From: Diplolepis rosae
Taxonomy: Eukaryota; Arthropoda; Insecta; Hymenoptera; Diplolepididae
Length of the DNA stretch: 64,000 bases
Reading direction: 5' to 3'
Assembly (NCBI GenBank): GCA_030998225.1
Contig: JAPYXD010000715.1
Span: 6,204,501-6,268,500, forward strand
The first letter of the stretch is position 1; each line of letters starts with the position of its first letter. Positions 21,710-33,137 of this stretch are shown piece by piece. A model generated the notes under the pieces. The model searched no databases and was not told the origin of the DNA. It worked only from the letters and a program-made list of their open reading frames with translations. The position numbers and the translations under genes are program-made.

Positions 21710-24395
21710 TTTCTCAAAGTTACTAAATTTGTTTTTGATTTCAAATGAAAAAAGAAATTCAATCTACTTAAAGCTCTATCAGCCTTAAAGAACACATTCT
21801 TATCATGAAACTTGCGCTTCGCGCTCGATTTTCTGTATACATTTCTGTAACTTTCTAATAATTTACAAGATTACAACAAATGTATTTTCTTCCAAATATT
21901 TAAAAAAGGAGGAGAATTCATAAACTCTTTTAGAGAAAACGATTTTTTGTATTATCGCTTATTTTGTATCACACATATTTTGGTTCAAAAATGGAATTTT
22001 TTATTTTCAATATTGTATTTTTTAAAACCAAAACATGAAATATATATCTTGTCAAAAAATGTCCTACTGAGAATTTGTAGATCTCATTTAGGCAAATAAT
22101 TTTCTATCTCAACGTTTTTTTCGTATGTTACATATTTGGTTCAAATAATGGAATTTTTTAATTTTAATCGTATTTTTTTAAATTATAATGAAAAATATAC
22201 GTTTTATCAGAAACTATATCTGAAAATATTTGTATATATTATCGAAACGAACAATTTTCCATTCTTACGCTTTTTTTGTATTTCACATATTTTAGTTAAA
22301 AAATTGAATTTCGTATTTTCAATGGTATTTTTTTCTTAATTAAAAAGAAAAATACACGGAGAAAAATAGTTGAAGTAATTTTACTCAACTTCTGATCAAA
22401 TTTGGGACATAAGAACAAGTTAGAAGTTATTTAGTATCATTGTATTTATTTGTGATATATTAAATGCTCTAAAATGAATCAAAGTTGAGAAAAATCCAGA
22501 AGCGTAGGGTAAAGTATGAAAGCATGCATTAAAAATTTTTAAATATATATATTGTTACTCGTAGTATAACTATAAAAAACCAATCTTTTATTAAATCACA
22601 AAAATAGTAGAGCTTTCCGTTCATTCTACTCTACGCTTCAATCGAGAGTTGAGTAAACTGTGAATCACAAGATTTATTCCAACAGCTACATCTATTCACG
22701 CAGGAACGAATGAAAGTAATCTGCGCCTTGGGCACACATAAAAAATTTTTAATTTCAAAAACTTAAATTTTTAAAATTAAATTGATATTATGAAAATTTA
22801 AACAAAAAAAAGTCGATAAGTGTATTACATAAAATATAAAATATCACATAAATTACTCAGGCAGAATAATAATTTGGAATTCGCAAATGTAAAATCCATA
22901 TTTTGAAAATTTAAACACAGAAAATAAAAGAACCTTCTTTTAAATGTTTTTATACAAAATACTTCTTAATAATAATGCAATTTTTTAATGTACATTTGAA
23001 AATTTAGTTTCACTAAACTTCATACGTCGTATAATAAAAATGTATACTAAATGTAATTTAATAATTATATATATTAATCATCATAATTATAATAATTGAT
23101 TAATTATATTAATGTTTAAAAATATCTTATTAATCATTTATGAAAAAAGTTGATTTATTTTTACTTGAGTAAGGCTCAAAAATTTTATTGACGGCACTTA
23201 CTCTCATAAGCTCTGAATAACTCAGGCAATCACTATATAAGAAAGTTCCAAGTATTATATTTCAGCATTGTAAGCGAGCGTGTGCGTGATTCGACGAAAG
23301 CGTATCCTACTATATATGTGTGTAATTATTAGGTTTATATATGTAAGGTTATATGTTTAAGTGTATTAGTGATTTGAAATGTGATTGGCTACGTCTGGAT
23401 GGTGTGAATGAATTTGTATGGTGTTTATGTATGTACCGGATGACTATTGGCAGGCTCGAGGTAAGAATTTTTTTTTATTTGAGAGAACCATACCATTGCC
23501 AGTTCAAATAATACGCCCGATGCTCATTTTACCCAACTACGGTTTGAAGCACCTCAAGCGTCGGTGATATACTTATACATTTCATGTTAACCCACTGACG
23601 CATGTTGGTGCCCTGTCGTCGATAACGTTTTACTCAACTCCTTACTATTCCCTATATAAAGCTTATTGTTATTCACTTTGGGTGAATTAGGTATATATCA
23701 AATTGATTTTACCCGCCTAGGATTTAATAGATGTTCAAATGTCCTTGTGTCCCAAGTTTAATCGACAGAGTTGAGTAAAATTACTTCAACTATTTTTCAC
23801 CGTGTATACATCTTATGAAAAAATGTTGCAGTTCAAACTTGTAGATCTTTATATCATATAGGTTTGGTTTCGTCGGTCTTGCGGTCAATAAAACAACATT
23901 CTATAAAAAAACTCCTTCATTATATTTGGTCAAAAATTCTTATATGTTTCAACCTCACTGCGGGTCTTTTTCAAGGAATATATATGTCACTAAAAATTGA
24001 ACAAATCAATTTACCATCAAATTTCTTTTTCCAAAGAGAACTATTTTATATGTTGTGTTGATATAATAAATAAGTACTTACATAAATTACAAAAACATAA
24101 ACACAAAAAATGCTCCTATTTTGACAATTTTTGTCGGATGTAGCTGGTTAGCGAACTTGTCTTTACTTTTTCAGCTGCGATAATGTATGCATAAGCTCAA
24201 TTCAATCCGACAATTTTTTTCTATCCAGAGTTATCGAGTATATGACCTATTACTACTGCAGACGTACAGACAGACAGACAGACACTTTCGTAAAAACCGT
24301 TTTTTCTGACTCAGGGGATCTCAAAACGTAAAGATTTGACGAAAATTCCGAAAATTATTTTTCACATAAAACCAAAACCTTAATTCTCATATGAT
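21710..24395 (+). repeat. Dispersed repeat, copy 2, split by a MITE
   Basis: It is collinear with 480-1530 (blocks 'gcgcttcgcgctcgat' at about 21816, 'acactttcgtaaaaacc' at about 24283 and 'ctcaaaacgtaaagattt' at about 24311). The match is interrupted between 22352 and 23807 by a TIR element. Copy 1 provides the uninterrupted sequence across that point. Confidence 0.55.
22355..23804. mobile_element. Tc1/mariner-like MITE, CACGGAGAAAAATAG ends (1450 bp)
   Basis: The left end is CACGGAGAAAAATAGTTGAA. The complement of the right end is CACGGTGAAAAATAGTTGAA. TIRs run about 60 bases with a small gap. A TA flanks each side (22353-22354, 23805-23806). The related repeat copy at about 970 carries the empty site (gaaaaatatgcatc), which confirms both the boundaries and the TA duplication. 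No transposase frame is present. Confidence 0.75.
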
Positions 24396-24984
24396 GAGAA
24401 TCTAAAAGACATCAAATTTAGATCTTTCTTAATAATATTAATAACTCTAAAATTAATTAACATTGTCAAAAGTCTGTAGTCTCATTTCAAAGGTAAGTTT
24501 TCATAGTATTTTTCTAACTAATTAAGATGTTTTTGGAATTTTTCTGCTAGATTCTGCTCTAGAATCAAAGATGGTAATGAAACATCATCAAATTTCAAAT
24601 GATGATTGTATGTACTACATTCATTTGAAGCATTCAAAAAATCCAAACTATCAATATTTTGATAAAAATTTCAAAATTTATTAAAATATAATATACATCG
24701 ATTTTTAAAAACTTCTTGAAGAAGCTACATATTTTAAAAATTGCATGACTTTTTTGAATTCTGTTCAACCCCAAGATAGAATCCAGAAAAGAATTTCTAA
24801 AAATATTTTGATTAGGTTAAGAAATCACTATGAAGACATACTGAAAAAACCTTTTGAAATCTAAATCTAAATTAAAATTTCTTTTGTAATATCTTTCTAT
24901 AAAATAAAACACTTTGACGAAAGTTGAAACTCCAGGTCAATCTGTGATTTCCGATGGTAGTTTATATATATGTATACATACGAA

Positions 24985-26330
24985 TTGTCATGTAAAAGAT
25001 GTTAAATTCAAAAAAATTGTATTCAATGTATTTTATTTTTTAGTAACCTTTTGTCGACTTAGCTTCATATCAAGAAAAGTTTGAGGTGTAAATTCACATA
25101 TAATTTATGTATTTTCTTAAATCAGCAAACACTTCATTTACATTCATCTATTGAAATTGCCATATGTCTTAGGTAAAAAAAGATAATTTTGCTTCCAAAA
25201 ATAGAAAAATTATTATTGAAGAGATCATTTCAAAGGAAAGAGATTAATTTCCAAGAAAAATATTTGAAGCATAAGAAAAAATAAATTTAACAAAGTTTAT
25301 TTTTACCCCGACTTTTTTTCTTATCGCTTCAAACCAAATTTAAAAAAAATGATGTGATTCAAATAAATCAAGAATCGTTTTTTCAGGAAAAAGACCTAAT
25401 AGAACCTAGCCGTTTCCATATTTCTAAAATGAATAAGTTTTTACCAAATTCAGTAATTTTTTTACAAGAATTTTGTTTTGGAAATTTTATTTTTAATGCT
25501 TTTAGCCATTAAAGAATTTATTATAATTTCCAAAAAATGGAAACGGTTAAGTTGTAGAAAGCCTTTTTCTTAAAAAAATTATCCGTGATTTCACAGAATC
25601 ACATCATTTTCTAAAATTTGGTATGAAGCGATAAGAAAACAAGTCCGGGTAAAAATAAAATTTGTTAAATGCATTATTTTTTTATGTTTTAATTTTTTTT
25701 CTTGGAAACTAATCTCTTTTCTTCTAAATGATCTCTTCAATAATAATATTGCTATTCATGAAAAAAAATTTATCTATTTTTGCCTGAAGTCTAATTTTTG
25801 TGGATGAACTACCTGAAATCAGCAAAAACTTCATTTACATTTATTTATCGAAATTTTCATACCAAAGATGTTACCTATTACAAAAATGTTCAAACCCTTC
25901 ATTTTTGAAACTTGTATTTCATCTTGAATGATATCTTATTATAAAATATTCTCTACATAATTTAAAAAAAAAAATGCTGAAATCGATATTTTTTTACGAA
26001 TCTTTAAGCATTTATTGACTTTAAATTTCATTAAAAAATTATTTTTCAAGTATTTAAATCATCTTAAAATTTCACAAAATCTTTTAGATACTTATTTCAG
26101 ATCAATATTTTTCAAAGTATATAGAAAAAAAGGGTAATTTTTTAAATGTTATATTCCGTAATTTTGAATTCTGCGTCTATTTCGCGCCTCCTTTGCATGA
26201 AGTCGAGAAAAATACAATTTCTGATTTTAACTCGACAACCGACAGCGTGAAATCGAAGCGAGTTAGTGGGGATACACTGACATGACGCGCTTCATTGTGT
26301 ATGCTCCCATATTATTATAACAGCGCGGAC
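24985..26330 (-). repeat. Dispersed repeat, copy B, containing a ~570-bp imperfect palindrome
   Basis: The part 25900-26330 is the inverted relative of 9100-9560. Next to it, 25190-25440 pairs with 25525-25760 as an inverted repeat (matching blocks 'gaagagatcattt' / 'aaatgatctcttc' and 'gaagcgataagaaa' / 'tttcttatcgcttc'), centred near 25475. I see no coding sequence. Confidence 0.45.
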
Positions 26331-26873
26331 CTTTAATTTTAGTTCGAAAAAGATCCGAAAAAGCTGTACGCAATTGGGGGCGCTGCAAAAGTGATAAACA
26401 GTAACTCTGCTTTACCCTTCAAGTAGTAGCATGAACCTTTCATTTTAGTTCCCAGGAGCATTTCGCAATAGGGCGCGCTGCGGAAAATCACTGGAAATTA
26501 AATACATTACTTTAGCAATCTCCCAACTCATCTCTGCTGTTTTTGACTTAGTCGAATGGTTCCCTTTTAATTAATCCGCACAGGTGTGAGGAAGACAGCA
26601 ATATAATCCAATTGGTGTAAGGAAGACAGCAATATTATCCTCTTGGTGTGAGGAAGACAGCAATATTATCTCACTTAGACACTGACTAAAATCCTTTCAA
26701 GGATTTGAAAACGGACCACGGTAAATTTATGATTCTCGGGTCTTCACACTGGTCAACTGCACGGTACAATTATTTCACGCTGAGAATCCTTTTAAAGTTT
26801 TTAGAAATTTACCGCGCTTAAATTCTGCTCACAAGACTAGTTTTACCCTTGGCGGCGTGTCCTTTTTATATTA
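26331..26873 (-). promoter_or_regulatory. Middle part of the inserted LTR, with 3x 21-bp repeats
   Basis: Three copies of 'gtgaggaagacagcaatatt' stand at about 26585, 26616 and 26647. The 32 bases at 26505-26536 are the exact complement of 20844-20875, on the other side of the nested elements. On the minus strand the right edge reads TATAAAAAGGACACG, the proximal half of a TATA box. This is what remains of U3/R of the LTR. Confidence 0.4.
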
Positions 26874-27617
26874 CAGTAAAACCCCGTTTATCGCAACACC
26901 TTCCAATCAAATGCCTCCCGTTTATCGCAAAAACGGAGGGATTCCCACTTCTTCGCCACCAGCTTGAACAACTGATTATCAGCACATGCGCCTAAACGAA
27001 TAATTTCACGCGCTTTCGCTGTTTATCATTGTTTACAGTCGTGTTCCAATAACCTCGAATGCGTTTTTTTATTGTCATTATATGTGCAATTATAAATGAG
27101 TGAAAACGTGGAACCGAACGATGGTACGTAAACGACTAGTACAAACAATACATTTTAATTACTTTAAAGCTTACATATTTCTCTCATAATTTTCGAATGC
27201 ATGATTGAATTTTTTTCAGTAGAAATATTCCCGCATTTTGTAAAACAATTGATTCGCAATTGGTAAAGCGATTGCTGTACTAGGCACAATTCATGCTATA
27301 ATTTGTCATAATAATATACATTGAAATGTGAAAAATTTATATATTTTTCTGTTACATATAAAACACACATATGTAGCAATATATACATAAACGATAGTTT
27401 CATATCATATAAACAATATATTTCATATCTCCCTAATATACGAAAATTCATATAAATATATGCATCACAAATTTAAAAATGAGGGGTATTCCCGCCTATC
27501 CTTAAGAATCACGTGCCCACTTCTTCTACTGATAAGAGGGAGAAAAAAATTGTAAAGTTTATTGCGATAAACGGGAGTTGCGATAAACGGGTGTTGCGAT
27601 AAATGGGGTTTTACTGT
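26874..27617. mobile_element. Pogo-like MITE, CAGTAAAACCCC ends (744 bp)
   Basis: The ends are CAGTAAAACCCCGTTTATCG and the complement CAGTAAAACCCCATTTATCG, with TA on both sides (26872-26873, 27618-27619). A further 'cgataaacgggagttgcgat' repeat lies just inside the right end. A short frame (MSENVEPND then GTACGT) at 27097 could be the remnant first exon of a transposase. Pogo/Tigger-type elements have such CAG ends and TA targets. Confidence 0.7.
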
Positions 27618-27785
27618 ATATTTTTTGGTGACGTCACGCATTGCGCAGTCTCCCGCTGTGTGTGACGTAGTTATACCTCTCTTTTCAATAGGTGGTTTTC
27701 TCTCTCTTTTAGTAATTTCCCCAGATTTTTCTCTAGACCTAGCCTGTGCCTATAGTACATTCTAATACGTCGCGGGATGTGACAT

Positions 27786-28001
27786 TATGATAAAAAAATT
27801 AATCCTTTAGAAGTAGAAATTGGAGATAACGTATTTTTATCAAAAGAAGGTAAAATAAAAAAACTAAACAACCATTATACAGGGCCTTATGAAATATTGG
27901 AAGTGTTAGGAAAAGGGAATGTCAAAATAAGCTATAAAGGCAAACCTACTGTAGTTCACATTAATAGACTAAAACGCTCACATGTACAAGTACAAAAGTA
28001 A
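27786..28001 (+). pseudogene. Gypsy element: integrase C-terminus (GPY/F module), resumed after insertion
   Basis: The frame resumes with DKKINPLEVEIGDNVFL, then NHYTGPYEILEVLG and GKPTVVHINRLKRSH, and ends in TAA at 27999. This is the GPY/F chromatin-contact module that ends Gypsy integrases. It directly continues the residues lost at 20588. No env gene follows, and no clear 3' LTR was recognised in the next 400 bases. Confidence 0.8.
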
Positions 28002-28004
28002 ATA

Positions 28005-28051
28005 AATAAAAAAAATAAATAATGAACAAAATATCTTTACTTTAATTATAA

Positions 28052-28082
<31 letters not shown>

Positions 28083-28400
28083 TATTTTATATAAAAAATA
28101 TATACAACAAACAAAATCATGAAATGTAGACATAACACATTATTACAGATATCTATATCTTCAATATTCTCTGAAAGTAATTACAAATAATAATTAAGTC
28201 AATACAAAATCTTTCTACTCTACTTCGCTAATTATAGGTACGATTGAGGTTAACAGTTTTCTAAAGCTACGTCAAGTTACAGTTGCTACTGAAACATTAA
28301 TGAGATGATTAGTATGTTTCAGTCAGATTATAATAATATGTGCTTAATGAGATGCATTATCGTTATTTTAATTTTAAAACTTATTGCGGGCCTCTTACTT
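28005..28400. other. AT-rich non-coding stretch with (AT)n
   Basis: An AT dinucleotide run lies at about 28047-28075. A 3' LTR of the Gypsy element would be expected here, but I could not match it to 16000-16337. Confidence 0.4.
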
Positions 28401-28402
28401 AC

Positions 28403-28584
28403 AATAGTTTGTTCTGAATAGCTTCATTAAGTTTAGTCAACTCCACTATTTTCTTATCTTTCTTTCTCAGCATCTCATTTGTGTAAGCTAATTCAGCTTC
28501 CAAATTCTTAATGTGAACCCTCAGCCCTTTTTCATTTGCAGTGGAGGAGGAAATTTTGGTTGAATTTTCTATGTGGTTGGTTTT
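28403..28584 (-). CDS. Coiled-coil exon with acceptor and donor; gene unknown
   Basis: The minus-strand exon is preceded by an acceptor (TTATTCTAG) and ends at a perfect donor (CTATT|GTAAGT). It is open throughout: KTNHIENSTKISSS leads into a heptad-like helix (LRVHIKNLEAELAYTNEMLR and on to ELTKLNEAIQ). If the donor is not used, TAA follows two residues later. Such leucine-zipper exons follow THAP domains in P-type transposases, but also occur in many host genes. Neither neighbouring exon could be identified. It lies between a Gypsy relic and TTAA elements. Confidence 0.35.
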
Positions 28585-28589
28585 CTAGA

Positions 28590-29477
28590 ATAATTTTTTG
28601 AAATTACATGCAGTTATTTGTAAATTTTCAGACGTGAAAGATATTAAATTCAAGCAAATTCATAACGAGAAACGTCTACGTCAACTGGACCAAATGTTTT
28701 GTAGAAACAGTTTTTACCTTATTTCTTATTTTGACCTCAAACCCACGCATCTGGAATAGTTTCTTTGGAGAAACTAAGACATCTTCGTTGGAGATGATCT
28801 TCAATCTTCTTTCGCCAGTCTAATGATAAGATCTCGGAAATAGTAGACAATGATAGAAATACTTGTATGTTCGTGATAGGTTTCCACAGAGGGAGGAAAA
28901 TTTTGCGATGAGAAAAAAAACAGAGGAATAAATGAGGGAGCCAAATATGTTCTGGACTCACAACTTATCTCGTTTCTGCAAAAAGAAACAAAGAAAATGG
29001 ACGTCATAATAACGTGAAGCCACGGTTTCATTTTTTGGAAGTCCCTACCACCTGTAAATAATGTTTTTTGGACTCATTGGCTATTAAAGGTTCATTTTTC
29101 GTTAATCAAAGTTCCTTTATGCTACCTTACGATTCATTTGCCCAAATTTTATTCCTTTAACTCTGTGTTGCCGAAAAATGTGCCATTGTTTCTCAAAGTC
29201 TCGTTAGTTAACTGGTTTTTCCTTTTTGGCAGGAAAGGAATGAGGATGCCTAAAGCCAGCTTCCCTGAGGTAGAAAGCACAATCCTTATCGACACGAACA
29301 AAAAAAGGGGTGACTAAATCCACGAAGGGTATGAAGTCACTCAAACCTTTTCATTATGTTTCTGGGTATGTGAGCAGATGAGTGGCTATCCTTTGCGCCC
29401 TTATGGTAGAAAGGGAATCACCACTCGAGACTTTGAGATATAGCAGCTCTGACTTGACCCTACAAATTAGGGGTGAT
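28590..29477. other. Stretch without a clear gene
   Basis: Minus-strand frames at 28737-29031 overlap each other and show no domain, although a TTTTTGCAG acceptor precedes one of them (about 28982). They might be exons of the same unknown gene as 28403-28584, but codon-level support is lacking. Confidence 0.3.
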
Positions 29478-29481
29478 TTAA

Positions 29482-30495
29482 GTCAGTTTGCTCAGATCCA
29501 CTCAGATCTGATACCGACGCAGTCACAACTGCAGAAACACCTCCTGTTCGTGTGAAGTCAGTAGGGAGAGGCGGCGGCGCGTGCTGCCCTTGTTTCTTCC
29601 TCGTCGCTCTTGCACGCGAGAAGGAGAATAACACGGTGTGCCCACTCCTATAGGCCAAGTGGCGAAAGAAAAATAGTAATTGCTACGTCCCCTAGTCGCC
29701 GCTAGTGTGTCATCGAAATGAACGTCGTGCGGAGTCGACATGTTGTCACTTGTCTGCATGTTTTAGTTGATTAAAATTCATAGCGATTTCAAGTGATTTT
29801 AATGAAATTCGATCTATAAAGTGCTAATACCTAATGTGCCAACAATTAGCAGTGCTTTACTGTTTGCCCTCCAAATTAAAATAGCGGTAGCTGCAAATCG
29901 AGTACGTCACCAATAACTTTTGTTTTGAATCTAAAATAAAACTCGTAAAGGCTTGGTTTCTCGTTTTGTGTATAAAAATTCATTACGTATTATCATATTG
30001 CAAAAGCCGGTAAGAAAGCTTGCATTAAAAAGTATTTTTGTCCGTCAGTTTTAAATCCGCATTTAATTGTCGATAAAGATAAAACTCCAGTCCCCTTCAA
30101 AGCCGATTTAAGCCATGCAAAGTCACCTCAAATATAATAAAATCTGAATTTTTCCTTTTTCGGATGGGATGGCGAAAATTTCGCGCCCTTCATTACTGGA
30201 TCTGAAGTGGAGGGGGATGGGTAGTTTTCGTGCAATATAGTTCCTGCTGCGTCCCCTAGATGTCGCTGATAGAAATTCATTCACCCGCCACCATCTGTAA
30301 ATACCCCTTCAAAATACATGGGAGTGGGCACACCGTGGAGAATAAGGAGAAGTGGGACGAGTCGTTCTCGTGTGCAAGTGCGACGAGGAAGAAACAAGGG
30401 CAGCGCGCGCCGCCGCCTCTCCCTACTCGTTTCACACGAACAGGAGGTGCTTCTGTAGTTGTGATTGCGCCGGTATCAGATCTGAGCACACTGAT
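29482..30495. mobile_element. TTAA-flanked TIR element A (1014 bp)
   Basis: TTAA lies on each side (29478-29481, 30496-30499). Ends are GTCAGTTTGCTCAGATC and the complement ATCAGTGTGCTCAGATC. The inverted arms extend about 250-280 bases, so the two arms give mirror-image peptides (29467-29658 minus, 30260-30499 plus). These are not genes. TTAA targets are the mark of piggyBac-type transposition, but the ends lack the usual CCC start. Confidence 0.65.
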
Positions 30496-30765
30496 TTAAG
30501 TAACGTCTGTCTTTCCTCTATTGCGTTTTTTTTCGCAAGAATCAGAATTATTTCGCGCAGCCAATGAATCCCTACCCAATCAAGGGGGCTGGTCAACATG
30601 TGTCGAGAAACTCTCAAAGTGGTTGATTGGCTGATGCTACAATGCATTTAGACAACCACCGAGTCTTTCTCTTTTCGTATATCTTTTAAGGATCTTCGGG
30701 AAACTCGGTGCAACAAAGTTGTCACTTTTTCCTAGGATCAGAGTTATCACTCGAATCTACCTTAA

Positions 30766-31496
30766 GGGGGGAGTAAGGGATAATTTGAAACAAAAAACAC
30801 TTTCTTCGCTGATTCTTTACGGAGACACAGCTTAAGCAAATTTATTCAAACTTTATTTAAATTATAAAGCATCATCTGAAGAATATTTAGTTAAATTTTC
30901 GTAATTAAAGATTGAAAAATAAGCCGGTGACAAAACATTTCCCAAAACGTCTTTTGAAAAATACGTTGTGGGGTGAACACAATAACTCGGCGTAGAATTA
31001 TCTGAAATCAAAAATGTAAAATTTACTTAAAATATGAGTTAACCCCCCCCCCCCTCCCCCTCTCGGTCATTGTTAAGTTATTATTTTCGTTTTTTAACTA
31101 TTCGTGGCCTATTTAAGCAAATATAAGATTTTGCGCTAAATTTTCTGCCATTTTTTAGGTGAAAAACTACCTTAATATGAAAATATAAAATTATATAACG
31201 GAGGGGGGGGGGGGGTATTTTTATACGAAGACAGTATGTTCCAAGTTTGGAAAGAATCGGTCAAGTAGTTTTTGCAGGATCGTGTTCACCGCACAACGTA
31301 TTTTTCAAAAGACGTTTTGGGAAATGCTCTGTCACTGGCTTATTTTTCAATCTTTCATTGCGAAAATTGAACTAAATATTCTTCAGATGATGCTTCATAA
31401 TTTTAAAAAAGTTTGAATAAATTTGTTTAAGCTGTATCTACGTAAAAAATCAGCGAAAAAAGTCTTTTTTGTTTCAAATTATCCCTCACTCCCCCC
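30766..31496. mobile_element. TTAA-flanked fold-back element B, GGGGGGAGT ends (731 bp)
   Basis: TTAA borders both ends (30762-30765, 31497-31500). Ends are GGGGGGAGTAAGGGATAATT and the complement GGGGGGAGTGAGGGATAATT. The arms are inverted repeats of roughly 240 bases that share 'aaaacgtcttttgaaaaata' at about 30945 and its complement at about 31300. C and G homopolymers near 31045 and 31203 lie in the loop. No ORF is present. Confidence 0.75.
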
Positions 31497-31806
31497 TTAA
31501 GTAGGTGCTGAGACCGAAGTGATCAGGACGTGCAAACCTAATGGAAAGGTGGTGGACCGTTAGCAACTAGCGCCGCGTACAGCACTGCGCATGAACTACC
31601 ATTATGTGTGCACGTGTTAGTGCATATACATGCATACGTAGGTTCTTTAAATGTGTTACAAAGAATATATTCAAATGAAATTAAAAGGAAATTGAAGATT
31701 TAGCGCAAAATTGTGAAAATTTAATTCAAGAGTGAGAAGTTATATTGATATCAACTCACTCTTTAATTACATTTTCACAATTTTGCCTTAAATCATGGTT
31801 TTCTCG

Positions 31807-32013
31807 TCATAAATAAAAATCAAAAATATCTGTAATTTGTATTTATATTTTCAGAAAATATAGTTGCTTAGCACATTTTGCGTTGATTTTTGTACTACAA
31901 GATAATCGAACACTTTGTGGGGTCGAGATAGCTCTCTTCGGTGTTGTGTGAAAGTCTTCTGCAAGTACATCCTTGCTGCTTCCTGCTTCTGGGATATCTT
32001 CTGATTCTTTTTT
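31807..32013 (-). pseudogene. Second exon of the P-like element, copy 2
   Basis: It has the same acceptor and an open frame to the TGA at 31807-31809, as in copy 1, with a few base changes and no added stop. It carries no catalytic block. Confidence 0.45.
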
Positions 32014-32268
32014 CTGGAATATAGATTAAAAGAATTTAATTTCTATGAATATTTGAAATTTATTTCGTAGGTATTTTATAAAATAAATAAAAATAAATTT
32101 TATAAAATAAAACTCCAGTCACATGTTTCGCGAAATTGTGGTGGGAATTTCTTACATTGTGGAATTTGTATGGGCAATTCTCAGCTATTTTTTCATAAAT
32201 AATCCTTTGTAATTTTATACTATATATGTACTTGCATCTATATCTTCAGTAACATTTAGACAGAAGTA

Positions 32269-33137
32269 CACTGCCGGTCGAAATTATTTGTTCACTTGTT
32301 GTTTCAGCTATTCCTAAAGTGTCTTAATTTTTATAATAACAAGTTGAAATTTTTTTCCCTATCATAAAATAAAAGTTAATAAAATTTTGCAAATAACAAA
32401 TAAAACAAAATAAAAAATAATAAAATAAACTAAATAACAAAATTGAAGAAACTTTTTTTTTCACAGAAAAATTTCTTCAATTTATATTGGAAAATACCAT
32501 CTAGTTTTAAATAACGTTGGATTAATTCTGGATCATAGGTTGATAAGGTCGATATAGTAGAGTTCCGTTGTCACGTACAGTGATACACTCTTCTAATGAT
32601 CGACATAATCGACTGAAATGATTTAGAAAAATCAGAAAAAATAACAAAATGTTAACTTTATAAAAAAATATTTCAAAAAACTTGAAATTTCAATCATTCT
32701 GAAAAATATTAACAACTCTGAAATTAATTAAGATTTCTAAAAGTTTTTTGTCTCATTTAAATGGTAGGTTTTCATAGTATTTTGCTAACTAATCAAGATA
32801 TTTTCAGATTTTTTTTCCTGGATTCTACCCGGCGTCAAAAATGATACAAAAAGGTCATAAAATTTTAAAAATGTGTAGCCACTTACAAGAAATTTTTAAA
32901 AACCAATGTGTATCATATTTTAATAAAATTTATAGATTACTGTCTTCATTTGAAAATTTTCGACATGTTTGTACCATGTTTGACCCCAGGGTAGAATCCA
33001 AAAGAAAAATTCTAAAAATATCTTGATAAGTTAACAAACTTGGGCTCACTAGATGCAAAATTTAAATAATTATAAAAATTAAGACACTTTAAGAATAGCT
33101 AACACAGCAGGTGAATAAATAATTTTGACCGGTAGTG
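32269..33137. mobile_element. Tc1/mariner-type MITE nested in P-like copy 2 (869 bp)
   Basis: It has the same ends, TA borders and insertion point as the MITE in copy 1, so it was already in place before the two P-like copies separated. The main length difference is a 10-base 'aaagttaata' segment near 32370. Confidence 0.75.

Larger units (their letters stand above)
20960..24963. mobile_element. Element with ~280-bp inverted repeats nested in the LTR
   Basis: The left end starts AAACTACCATCGGAAATTAC (20960) and its complement is found ending at 24963. The match runs with small changes for about 280 bases (20960-21245 against 24690-24963). It sits in a TATATA tract, so the target duplication cannot be read exactly. 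The interior holds a copy of the dispersed repeat seen at 480-1530, plus a MITE. No transposase frame was found. Confidence 0.6.
20589..27785 (-). mobile_element. Insertion into Gypsy integrase: LTR (probably solo) inflated by nested elements
   Basis: The insertion separates two halves of one integrase frame. It is flanked by TTAT on both sides (20585-20588 and 27786-27789). Its ends are TG...CA: left TGTTACGTCAC, right ATGTGACA. A 4-bp duplication and TG/CA ends fit a Gypsy-type LTR. Read on the minus strand, the right part has a TATA box (split by a MITE), and the left part has AATAAA (about 20722) before the end. No pol is present, so a solo LTR filled with later insertions is the simplest reading. 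Confidence 0.6.

Noticed and set aside
16338..28001. An env gene making the Gypsy element a retrovirus-like errantivirus
   Set aside because: No env-like frame follows the integrase end at 28001; only AT-rich sequence is present.
29467..30647. Mirror-image frames with FTRTGG peptides
   Set aside because: They are the two inverted arms of a TTAA element read on both strands, not genes.
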